A stretch of DNA of 42,789 nt, from contig JAJDCQ010000165.1 of the NCBI GenBank assembly GCA_029260755.1, positions 1 through 42,789 of the forward strand, given 5' to 3'. Of this stretch, positions 25,886 to 34,082 are shown one piece after another. Under the pieces are notes generated by a model. That model made no database searches. It was not told the origin of the DNA and saw nothing but the letters and a program-made list of their open reading frames with translations. Position numbers and translations under genes: made by a program. Source of the DNA: Planctomycetota bacterium (GTDB taxonomy: Bacteria; Planctomycetota; J058; JAJDCQ01). The stretch's first letter is position 1, and each line of letters begins with the position of its first letter.

Positions 25886-26239
25886 ATGCAGGTTCCGATG
25901 TCGATCTCGTTCCGGGGCATGGACACCGATGCCGCGCTCGAGGCGCGCGTCCGCGAGAGCGCGAAGAAGCTCGAGCGCTTCCACGAGCGGATCACGAGCT
26001 GCGACGTGGTGATCGAGCAGCCGCACAAGAGCCACAAGACGGGCAACCTCTACCACGTCCGGATCGACATCCGTGTGCCCGGAAAGGAGATCGTCGTGCA
26101 GCGGCAGCCGGGTCAGCACCACGAGCACGAGGAGATCGGGACGGTCATCAAGGACGCGTTCGACGCCGCCCGCCGACAGCTCCAGGACTGGATCCGGATG
26201 CAACGCGGCGACGTGAAGCACCACGAGGCGACGAGCTAG
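25886..26239 (+). CDS. HPF/RaiA-like ribosome hibernation factor, short form
   Basis: Protein of 117 residues with the S30AE fold: MSISFRGMDTDAALEARVRESAKKLERFHERITSCDVVIEQ, then a KTGNLYHVRIDIRVPGKEIVVQR strand pair and an IKDAFDAARRQLQDW helix. It binds the 30S decoding centre and helps form inactive ribosomes in stationary phase. The long-form C-terminal dimerisation domain is absent. AGGAGGAAGAA precedes the ATG. Its TAG stop lies inside the 10-base target duplication of the MITE-like element that follows. Confidence 0.9.
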   Translation: MQVPMSISFRGMDTDAALEARVRESAKKLERFHERITSCDVVIEQPHKSHKTGNLYHVRIDIRVPGKEIVVQRQPGQHHEHEEIGTVIKDAFDAARRQLQDWIRMQRGDVKHHEATS

Positions 26240-26244
26240 AACGC

Positions 26245-26412
26245 ATTATTCACGAGCCTCGGCTGCGGTCGGCTGCGAGCCCACTGGGCTGCGTCCTCGG
26301 GCCGAAATCGGCGCTCGCAGGCCAAAACAGGCCAGCTCGGCCGATTTCGGCCCTACGTCCTTGCCCAGCGGCCTCTCGCTCGACCTCGCCATGATGCTCG
26401 TGAATAATGCGG
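26245..26412. mobile_element. MITE-like palindromic insertion with 10-bp target duplication
   Basis: A 168-base segment bounded by the direct repeat GCTAGAACGC (26235-26244 and 26413-26422). Its ends form inverted repeats: CGCATTATTCACGAGC (26242-26257) against GCTCGTGAATAATGCG (26396-26411), and an inner pair GGGCCGAAATCGGC (26299-26312) against GCCGATTTCGGCCC (26340-26353). CTGGGC and GCCCAG (26284-26289, 26363-26368) pair too, so nearly the whole unit folds as one imperfect hairpin. No coding capacity. The AT-rich tips contrast with local GC. It looks like a non-autonomous transposon; the transposase is not in the window. Confidence 0.85.
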
Positions 26413-26424
26413 GCTAGAACGCGC

Positions 26425-27945
26425 TCAGTCGACCTTGATCTTGGGGTCCTTGAAGACGAGCAGCTCGACGCCGCGCGAGGTCCTGATCTCGAGCTCGCCG
26501 CGGCGCTTCGACTTTCGGCGCGCGTTGCCGACCTCGGAGAGCGGCACGGCGAACGCGCGCTTGCCGTTGACGAACGCCTCGACCCTGTCCTCGTCGACCT
26601 TCGCGACGAGCTCGTACCACTCGCCCTCGACGAGCCGCTCGAGGAACCGGGCCTCGGTCCCCTCGAGCCGCATCTGCTGGCGGGTGAACACCCACTCGAG
26701 GGTCGCGTCGGCGCCGTCGACCGGGAGGCTGATGCTCAGGTAGGTGTGCTTCGCGGCGCGCTTGCGGGCGTACGCCTTCGTCTGCTGGACGTAGACCTTG
26801 ATGCTGAACGTGTAGCTCCGGAGGGGATGGCCGAGGAGGAGCTTCGGCGTGAGGGTGCCGTTCGACTTCTGCTCGACGATCGTGCCGTTCTGCCAGACGA
26901 AGCTCCCCTTCGCCTCGAACCCGGCGAGCTCCTGCTCGTCGAGCGGCACCCAGCGCCCCTTCGGCAACTTGCCGTCGGCAGCGGCCGCCCCGCGGGCGTC
27001 GGGGATCGGGCCCTCGACGACGAGGCGGTCGATCGTGATCGCGCCGGACCGGAACGAGAGGCCGAGCCGCGGGTCGACCTTGCTCGTCGGGGTGAGCTCG
27101 TCGGCGGCCGCCTCGACGACCGTCCCGGTCTCGCTCCCGTCGGAGCCGATCGCGACGGCGCGGAGGCCGCCGCCTTCGGTTCGCTCGATCTTCACCGACC
27201 ACGGCGTCTCCCGCTCGAACCGCGGGTCGCGCTCACCCTTGGCCTCGACCGAATCGGCATCGCCGCCGCGGACGAGGCGCAGCTCGATCGAGCCGGCCGC
27301 CGTCGTCACCTCGAGGCGGACGACGTCGTCGTTCCAGTCGGTCTCCTGGCCCTCGAGCACGACGAACAGCGAGCCGAAGCCGCGGCCCCGCACCTCCCAG
27401 CTCGCCTTCGACTCGAACGCCGCCGCGACGACGTGGCGGATCACCTCGTCGCGGCGCACGCCGGAGAGGTGTCCCTTCTCGACCTTCGGCTTCGCGCCCT
27501 TGCGGACGTCGAAGTCGCCGAGCTCGGCGACGCGGTCGAAGGTGTAGGTCAGGCGAAGACGTCCCGCCGCCGGCACGACGGGCGCGCCGTGGAAGCGGTC
27601 GGCATCGGCGTAGGTGGCCGTCCGGAGCTTCACCGCAAGCTCGTCGATCGTGTCGGCGTTCTCCTTGGCGAAGTCGGTCAGGGCATAGCGCTCGAGCAGC
27701 TCCTCGAGCGCCTTCCGCGCCTTCTCCGGGTCGCGCGCGGCCATCTTCTCGGCCTGCCCGAGCAGCTTCTTCGCCTGCTGCTCGGCCTGGGCCGCGTCGC
27801 GTCCGGCGTCGCGCTCGCGCTTCTTCTCGCGCTTCTCGTCTCGTTTGTCGCGCCGCTTGTTCGCCCCGTCCTGGGCGTGCGTCGGCCCGGTCGGGATGGC
27901 GAGCAGAATCGCGGCAGCAGCCGCGGCGATGGCGTATCGCGTCAT
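26425..27945 (-). CDS. Exported protein with C-terminal DUF1080/laminin-G-like domain
   Basis: Protein of 506 residues with a signal peptide (MTRYAIAAAAA core, cleavage near HA-QD at about 25), then a Lys/Arg/Glu coiled-coil of about 60 residues, and two beta-sandwich regions. The last 200 residues (WVPLDEQELAGFEAKGSFVWQNGTI, GEWYELVAKVDEDRVEAFVNGK, GELEIRTSRGVELLVFKDPKI) follow the pattern of the 3-keto-disaccharide hydrolase/DUF1080 fold common in planctomycetes. Carbohydrate binding is likely; no catalytic residues can be assigned. ATG at 27945 is the one that gives the signal peptide. Confidence 0.82.
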   Translation of the reverse strand: MTRYAIAAAAAAILLAIPTGPTHAQDGANKRRDKRDEKREKKRERDAGRDAAQAEQQAKKLLGQAEKMAARDPEKARKALEELLERYALTDFAKENADTIDELAVKLRTATYADADRFHGAPVVPAAGRLRLTYTFDRVAELGDFDVRKGAKPKVEKGHLSGVRRDEVIRHVVAAAFESKASWEVRGRGFGSLFVVLEGQETDWNDDVVRLEVTTAAGSIELRLVRGGDADSVEAKGERDPRFERETPWSVKIERTEGGGLRAVAIGSDGSETGTVVEAAADELTPTSKVDPRLGLSFRSGAITIDRLVVEGPIPDARGAAAADGKLPKGRWVPLDEQELAGFEAKGSFVWQNGTIVEQKSNGTLTPKLLLGHPLRSYTFSIKVYVQQTKAYARKRAAKHTYLSISLPVDGADATLEWVFTRQQMRLEGTEARFLERLVEGEWYELVAKVDEDRVEAFVNGKRAFAVPLSEVGNARRKSKRRGELEIRTSRGVELLVFKDPKIKVD

Positions 27946-28032
27946 CTCGGAGACCCTTCCCTTTCGGCTGCGCGATGATGATGGCAGCTCCCGACCTTCA
28001 ACGTCCATCAGGAGGAGAGGTTCCGGCAGAAA

Positions 28033-29028
28033 TCAGTCGCGGGGGCGGAACGGGGAGACCCGCCCGAGCTCCTCGTAGAGCTCGCGCTCCCGATCGGTGA
28101 GCTCGCCGGGAACGACGATCTCGATCCGCGCGTGCAGGTCGCCGGCGGCGGCGTCCCCGCGGCGCGGCAGCCCTCGGCCCCGGAGCCGAAGCCGACGCCC
28201 GCTCGGCGTTCCGGCCGGAATCGCCAGGGTGACCGACCCGCCGCCGAGCAGCGTAAGGTCGACCTTCGCACCGAGGGCGGCCTCCCACGGGGCGAGCGGA
28301 ACGTCGATCTCGAGGTCGTGTCCGTCGACCCGGAAGCGGGGGTCCGGCCGCAGGCGGACGTTCAGGAGGAGGTCGCCGGCCGGGCCGCCGCCGAGCCCGG
28401 TCCCGCCCTGGCCGGCGAGGCGGATCTTCGAGCCGTCGGCGACGCCGGCGGGGATCGTGACCTCGAGGGTGCGCCGCTCGGGCGCCCCGCCCCGGGGGTC
28501 GGGGACGCCGAGCTCGATCCGGCGGACGCCGCCGGCGGCCGCCTCCTCGAGGGTGAGCTCGATCGTCGCCTCGGCGTCGCCGCCGCGCCGGGCGGGGGAC
28601 CCGTGGTGATGGCCGTCGAATCGCCCGCGGCCCCCCATCACGTCCTCGGGCGAGAACCCGCCCCGAGCGCGGCGACCGCCGCCGCCGAAGATCGTCTGGA
28701 AGAAGTCGCTGAAGCCGCCCGCGCCGCCCTGGAAGCCGCCGGGGAAGCCGCCCTGGAAGTGGACCTGCCAGCCCCCGGGGATGTCGGAGACCTCCTGGCC
28801 GTGTCGGAACTCGCCGCCGAGCCCGTCGTAGCGACGGCGCTTCTCGGGGTCCTTGAGCACCTCGTGCGCCTCGTTGAGCTCCTTGAAGCGCTCCTCGGCG
28901 TCGGGCTCCTCGCTGATGTCGGGGTGGAGCAGGCGCGCCTTCTCCCGGAAGGCGGCCTTGATCTCGTCGGCGCTCGCGGTGCGCTCGACGCCGAGAACCT
29001 CGTAGTAATCCTTGTAGCGGATGCTCAT
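28033..29028 (-). CDS. DnaJ-family cochaperone, CbpA-like
   Basis: Protein of 331 residues. J-domain at residues 6-70 with an intact HPD (LLHPDIS), Gly/Phe-rich linker (about 85-145, with a HHHGS), then two C-terminal substrate-binding beta domains (ATIELTLEEAAAGG at about 150, FRVDGHDLEIDVPLAPWEAALG at about 240, ending GELTDRERELYEELGR). The zinc-finger domain of true DnaJ is absent, as in CbpA. It stimulates DnaK and binds unfolded proteins in the cytoplasm. No dnaK or grpE is adjacent. It diverges from the WD40 kinase gene across 231 bases. Confidence 0.94.
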   Translation of the reverse strand: MSIRYKDYYEVLGVERTASADEIKAAFREKARLLHPDISEEPDAEERFKELNEAHEVLKDPEKRRRYDGLGGEFRHGQEVSDIPGGWQVHFQGGFPGGFQGGAGGFSDFFQTIFGGGGRRARGGFSPEDVMGGRGRFDGHHHGSPARRGGDAEATIELTLEEAAAGGVRRIELGVPDPRGGAPERRTLEVTIPAGVADGSKIRLAGQGGTGLGGGPAGDLLLNVRLRPDPRFRVDGHDLEIDVPLAPWEAALGAKVDLTLLGGGSVTLAIPAGTPSGRRLRLRGRGLPRRGDAAAGDLHARIEIVVPGELTDRERELYEELGRVSPFRPRD

Positions 29029-29259
29029 GTTCGGCTCGGGCTCCCCCTCGGGTCCTGGTCGGACCCCGACGGTTCCTTCACACACCGCGTGCCGGGCGGC
29101 GGGTTGCACGATGGGGCCAACCACAACTATCTTTTCCATAGACGGTTGCGCCTCGACCTGCGTCGTCGCCGGTCGGCGGCGCTCGCCCGGGAGTGCCAAT
29201 CTGTCAGAGCCCCGCCGGCCCGGCTGCCAGCGGCCGGGGCGGCGGTGCGGTGGAGTCGC

Positions 29260-32190
29260 GTGAGACTCGGAGTCTACGAGATCACCGGCGAGGTCGGCCG
29301 CGGCGGCATGGGCGTCGTCTTTCGAGCGCGCGCGCCCTCGGGCGCCGACGTCGCCGTCAAGATCCTCGTCCGCGCGGGGAGCCGCGCCGCGACGCGGTTC
29401 GATCGCGAGCGGCGTCTCCTCGCCTCGCTCCGCTCCGAGGATGGGTTCGTCCCGCTCCTCGACGCCGGGCAGACCGACGAGGGTCCCTTCCTCGTCATGC
29501 CGTTCCTTCCCGGAGGGACCCTCCGGGATCGCTTCCGGCGCGGCCCCCTCGAGGTCGACGAGGCGGTCGGCCTCGGGATCGCCCTCGGCCGCGCGATGGG
29601 ACGGGCTCACGCGAAGGGGATCGTCCACCGCGACCTCAAGCCGGCGAACATCCTGTTCGATGGCGATGGCCACCCGATGATCGCCGACCTCGGGCTGGCG
29701 AAGCACTTCTCGATCGCCGCGAGCGGGAGCGTCGGACAGCTCTCGAAGACGGGCGAGCTGCGCGGGACGTTCGGCTACATGCCGCCCGAGCAGATCCGGG
29801 ACGCGAAGAGCGTCGCGCCCTCGGCAGACGTCTACTCGATCGGCGCGATCCTCTACGAGGGCCTCACCGGGGTGCTCCCGCACGATGCCGAGTCGCCGGT
29901 CGAGCTCGCCATCGCCGCGCTCTCGGGGAAGATCCGGCCGGTCGGCGATCGCCGCGACGACGTGCCCGACTGGCTCGAGGCGCTCATTCGCCAGTGCCTT
30001 CGAAGCGATCCGCGCAAGCGCCCCAAGAACGGCGCGGCGCTCGCGCACGCCCTCCGGGGAGGCGAGTCGTCCGCGGACGAGAGCTCGCCGCGGCGGGCGG
30101 CCTCGCCGGCGATCGTGGTCGGGGCGACGGCGGTCGCCGCGTCGCTCCTGACCGCGGGCGCCGTCCTGTTCCTCGGCGGGACGGGCGATCAGGTCGTGGT
30201 CCCGATTCCCCCTTTCCCGCCGCCGCCGCCCGGTCCGCCGCCCGGTCCGCCGGATCGGCCGCCCTCGTCGCTCCCGGCGCTCCCCGTCCCCGCCCCGACG
30301 CCGGGGTCGCCCGAGAGCCTCGGCCTGTCCTCGCAGCTCGGGAACGTCCGCCCCCGGGCGGTCTGGGGGTCGGGCGCCTTCGGACATCGCGGCGGGATGA
30401 TCACCTCGGTCGACCTCTCGCCCGACGGCCGGTCGATCGTGTCGGCCGCGCTCAGCTTCACGGCCGAGGTCTGGGACCTCGAGACCGGACGGCGCTCGTT
30501 CGCGCTGGCGAGCCCACACGGTCCGCGAGTGTCCGACGCGGTCTACACGCCCGACGGCTCGCGGATCCTGACGATCGGGCAGACCGAGAACGCGCCGAAT
30601 CAGGTCGGGAAGCTCCGCGTGTGGGACGCGTCGAGCGGCGCGCTCCTCGGCGAGAGCGACGCCCTGCCGAATCACGGCTTCCACATCGCGGTGACCGCCG
30701 ACGGGCGCCGGGCGGTGGCCACGACCGGGAAGCACGTCCACGTCTTCGACATCACGACGGATCACCCCGAGGAGATCCACTCGCTGCCCGGCTCGGCCGG
30801 GCCGCTCGGTCTCGTCCCGGGCGACCGGGAGCTCGTGGTCGTGGGCGCGGACATGCTCCGGCGGTTCGAGCTCGAGACGGGCGACCCGCTCGGATCGATC
30901 CCCGCGCCGTCGAACGACGAGCGCCCGCTCGTCATCACTCCGGATGGAAGGCGCGTCCTCCTGACCGTCCCGAAGCCCCCGTTCGACCCGCTCCTCCTCG
31001 AGCTCGAGACGGGCGAGGTCGTCAAGCGCTACGGACCGGAGCCCGACTACGTCCGAGGCCTCGACGTGAGCGCGGATGGGACGCGCGTCATCACCGCCAG
31101 CAACGACGGACGGCTCCGGCTCTACGACCTCGAGAGCGCGACCCTGATCCGCGAGATGCCCGGCCACTTCGGCTGGGCGTTCAGCGTCCGGCTCACGCCC
31201 GACGGGCGCCACGCGATCTCCGGCGGCAACGACTCGACCGTCCGGCTCTGGGACCTCGAGACGGGCGAGGAGCGCCCGTTCGTCGAGGGCGACGACGGCC
31301 ACTGGGGCGCCGTGTCGGGGATCGCCTGGAGCGAGGACGGGACCCGCGTGCTGACCGTCGGCCACGACGGCGTCGCCGCCGTGCGCGACCCGAGCACCGG
31401 GGGTCGGATCGAGGGGCTCGGGGGACGCGTCGAGCGGCAGGCCGCGCTGATCTCGCGGACCTCGCCGGCGCTCGAGCACCTCGTCGTGGCGAGCGAAAAG
31501 GGGTGCTGGACCCTCGATCTGACGACCGGGGCCGCCCGCCCCCTCGAGAGCCAGCGCGTCATCGCCGCCGACATCTCCGCCGACGGTCGCGCCGTCCTCT
31601 CGCTGCTCGACGGCTCGATCGTGGAGCACGCGCCGGACGCGACCCGTCGCATCCTCCGCGGCCCGCACCCCGATCAACGCCTCCACGCCACCGGCGTGCA
31701 CCTCGTCCGGCGAGGCAACGGCGAGTCGGCCGCCCTCGCCATCACGGCAGGGGGCGGCGTCCAGAACTTCATCCTGCCCGAGGGGAACGCGGCCGAGCCT
31801 CGATCGCTGCAGCTCGGGATCATCCCGGTCACCTCGGCGCTCGCCCGGGCGACCGGTCGCCTCCTCCTCGGGGGGATGAACGGGGAGGTCGTCGCCTACG
31901 AGCTCGGGGAGCTCCGCCGCCTCGACCTCGGCGGCCATCGATCCCGCATCGCGAGCGTCACGATCACCCCCGACGGCCGGCGCGGGGCGAGCATCGACGC
32001 GGCCGGCGCCATCGTGGTCTGGGACCTCGAGGGCGGCCGCGCGATCGACACGATCATTCCGGGTCGGTCGCCGGTCGCGAATCGGCCTAAGGCGATCTCG
32101 ATCTCTCCGGACGGACGGACCCTCGCGGTCGGCACCTGGTCCGGGCAGGTCGTCCTCTTCGCCCTCCCGCGTCGCGTCGAGCCGAGATGA
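29260..32190 (+). CDS. Serine/threonine kinase with extracytoplasmic WD40 propeller
   Basis: Protein of 976 residues. Kinase domain at 1-265: glycine loop GRGGMGVV (13-20), VAVK lysine (34), HRDLKPAN (123-130), and a DLG (143-145) in place of DFG, then GYMPPEQ. One transmembrane helix (284-306) and a proline-rich linker (315-340) lead to WD40 repeats from about 365 to the end, with 9 to 11 blades marked by VWDLETG, LYDLES, LWDLETG and similar motifs. So a cytoplasmic kinase is joined to a propeller that probably senses a protein outside. GTG at 29260 follows GGTGGAG and starts one residue before the domain. A frameshifted murE follows by 72 bases. Confidence 0.93.
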   Translation: MRLGVYEITGEVGRGGMGVVFRARAPSGADVAVKILVRAGSRAATRFDRERRLLASLRSEDGFVPLLDAGQTDEGPFLVMPFLPGGTLRDRFRRGPLEVDEAVGLGIALGRAMGRAHAKGIVHRDLKPANILFDGDGHPMIADLGLAKHFSIAASGSVGQLSKTGELRGTFGYMPPEQIRDAKSVAPSADVYSIGAILYEGLTGVLPHDAESPVELAIAALSGKIRPVGDRRDDVPDWLEALIRQCLRSDPRKRPKNGAALAHALRGGESSADESSPRRAASPAIVVGATAVAASLLTAGAVLFLGGTGDQVVVPIPPFPPPPPGPPPGPPDRPPSSLPALPVPAPTPGSPESLGLSSQLGNVRPRAVWGSGAFGHRGGMITSVDLSPDGRSIVSAALSFTAEVWDLETGRRSFALASPHGPRVSDAVYTPDGSRILTIGQTENAPNQVGKLRVWDASSGALLGESDALPNHGFHIAVTADGRRAVATTGKHVHVFDITTDHPEEIHSLPGSAGPLGLVPGDRELVVVGADMLRRFELETGDPLGSIPAPSNDERPLVITPDGRRVLLTVPKPPFDPLLLELETGEVVKRYGPEPDYVRGLDVSADGTRVITASNDGRLRLYDLESATLIREMPGHFGWAFSVRLTPDGRHAISGGNDSTVRLWDLETGEERPFVEGDDGHWGAVSGIAWSEDGTRVLTVGHDGVAAVRDPSTGGRIEGLGGRVERQAALISRTSPALEHLVVASEKGCWTLDLTTGAARPLESQRVIAADISADGRAVLSLLDGSIVEHAPDATRRILRGPHPDQRLHATGVHLVRRGNGESAALAITAGGGVQNFILPEGNAAEPRSLQLGIIPVTSALARATGRLLLGGMNGEVVAYELGELRRLDLGGHRSRIASVTITPDGRRGASIDAAGAIVVWDLEGGRAIDTIIPGRSPVANRPKAISISPDGRTLAVGTWSGQVVLFALPRRVEPR

Positions 32191-32262
32191 AACCGATAGA
32201 GGAGACGGAGCCCGCCCTTCGCGATCGCCTTCGCTCGTAGGGACTACCCGCAGGAGCCCTCG

Positions 32263-33769
32263 ATGGTCATCTCGCTCGCCGACGCCCTCGCCGCCCTCCC
32301 CGACATCCGCGCCCGTCTCCACATGAAGGCGCCCGGCGCTAGCGTCCGCGACGTGACGACCGACAGCCGCGCGGTCGAGCGCGGCTCCATCTTCGTCGCG
32401 ATCCGCGGGACGGCCGTCGACGGCCGCCGGTTCATCCGCGACGCCGTTCGTCCTCGTCGATGACGCCCGGTCGGCGGCCGGGCGCCTGGCGTCGCGGTTC
32501 TTCGGCGAGCCGTCGCAGACCGTCTCGACGATCGGGATCACCGGAACGAACGGCAAGACGACGACCGCGTGCATGACGGCCGCGATTCTCCGCGCCGCCG
32601 GCGATCGCCCGGGAGTCCTCGGCACGATCGGGATCGAGTCGCCGGCCGGACACCGCCCCGCGCCGACGACCACGCCGGACCCGGTCACCATCCACGAGGT
32701 GCTCGCCGAGGTCCGCGACGGCGGCGGCCGGAGCGCGGTCATGGAGGTGAGCAGCCACGCCCTCGAGCAGCGCCGGGTCGCCGGCGTCCGGTTCGCGACC
32801 GCCGTCTTCACCAACCTCTCGGGCGATCACCTCGACTACCACGGCGACATGGACGCCTACGCCCGCGCGAAGCGCCGCCTCTTCGAGCAGCTCGACCCGC
32901 GCGCGACGGCGGTGCTGAACGCGCGCGATCCCGCGGCCCGGTTCATGGCCGAGGGGAGCGCGGCGCCGGCCGTCTTCTACGCGATCGATGACGGCGCCGG
33001 CGGCGCCCCGGGCGCCGGCGAGCCGGCCGTGTCCGCGCGCGTCCTCGACACGAGCCTCGAGGGGAGCCGCCTCGCGATCCGCTTCGTGAACGGCGACGAG
33101 ATCGAGGTGATGCTGCGCCAGCCCGGGCGCCACAACGTCGAGAACGCCCTCGCCGCGGCCGCCGCGACCCGCAGCGTCGGCGTGCCGCTCGCCGCGATCG
33201 CCGCCGGTCTCGAGGCCGCCTCGACCGTCCCCGGTCGGCTCGAGCGGGTGAGCCCGCCCGGCAGCCCGGCCGTGCTCGTCGACTACGCCCACACCGACGA
33301 CGCCCTCCGCAACGTCCTCGGCGCCGTCCGGCCGCTCACCCGGGGACGCCTCGTCGTCGTCTTCGGCTGCGGCGGCGACCGCGACCGGAGCAAGCGCCCC
33401 CGGATGGCGGCGGTCGCCGAGGCGGGCGCCGACGTTGCGATCGTGACGTCCGACAACCCGCGGAGCGAGGATCCCTCCGCGATCATCGACGAGATCCGCA
33501 CGGGCTTCGAGCATCCCGAGCGCCACGCCGTGCGCGTCGACCGCCGCGAGGCGATCCGTCACGGCATCGAGTCGCTCCGCGCCCCGGGCGACGTCCTCAT
33601 CGTCGCCGGCAAGGGCCACGAGGACTACCAGATCACGGCCGAGGGCACCGTCCACTTCGACGACCGCGAGGAGGCCCGCCGCGCGCTCGCCGAGCTCTGG
33701 GGCGGCCGCCGTCCCGAGGCCGCGATCCGCGAGGCGAGCGACTCGTTCCAGGCGCGCTCCGCCGGCTGA
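32263..33769 (+). pseudogene. murE: UDP-MurNAc-tripeptide synthetase, frameshifted and internally deleted
   Basis: A MurE-type ligase split into two frames. The first part (32263-32463, start ATG after CAGGAG) gives VTTDSRAVERGSIFVAIRGTAVDGRRFIRDAV, the normal N-terminal domain. The frame then ends, and from about 32447 the next frame continues VLVDDARSAAGRLASRFFGEPS, GTNGKTT (ATP loop), and the rest to the stop, including NLSGDHLDYHG, RHNVENALAA, VDYAHTDDAL and DNPRSEDP. About 15-25 residues normally found between these parts are missing. DNPR indicates a meso-diaminopimelate-adding enzyme for peptidoglycan. Catalytic motifs are otherwise intact. Either a real pseudogene or a sequence/assembly error in an essential gene; no other mur genes are adjacent. 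Confidence 0.85.
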
Positions 33770-33804
33770 CCGCGGCGGCGGCTTCGCCTTCGGCGAAGAG
33801 GTCG

Positions 33805-34039
33805 TCACCACGGAGGCACGGAGGACACGGAGCATCTTCTGCCCGGCGCGGTCTCTCTCGAGGCGACCACGACCCGACGCCGGGGAGACGTGGTCGGACC
33901 GAAGCCTCTCCGTGGCTCCGTGCCTCCGTGGTTCCTTCCATCATGATCACCGCGTCGTCACCCGGCAGACCCGCATCGAGCTCGGCGGAGACGAGGCGCG
34001 CTCCGTGGCCTCTCCGTGTTCTCCGTGTCTCCGTGGTGA
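33805..34039. repeat. Inverted-repeat element of ACGGAG units
   Basis: The 235-base unit is bounded by TCACCACGGAG (33805-33815) and CTCCGTGGTGA (34029-34039), exact reverse complements. Within it, tandem CACGGAGG units on the left (33808-33832) pair with CTCCGTG units at 33908-33931 and 34001-34039. It has no coding potential and fills most of the 313-base gap between murE and the converging kinase gene. Similar short ACGGAG runs are known as dispersed non-coding repeats in several bacterial groups. Confidence 0.75.
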
Positions 34040-34082
34040 CATCCTCAACGCGCCGGCCGGACGAGGTGCCGCGTCGTCGACG

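Noticed and set aside
29185..29200. CIRCE heat-shock operator near the DnaJ-like gene
   Set aside because: Only a GAGTGCCAA half-site is present; the left TTAGCACTC half is missing at the required nine-base spacing.
32447..32463. Programmed frameshifting in murE
   Set aside because: No slippery heptamer or pausing structure was found, and residues are missing across the join, which frameshifting cannot explain.
28033..32814. A 1593-codon open frame on the minus strand spanning the DnaJ gene and the whole WD40 kinase
   Set aside because: Only its last 331 codons (the DnaJ-like gene) are real. The remainder is antisense to an intact kinase-WD40 protein and has the Arg/Asp/Gly composition of a GC-rich shadow frame.
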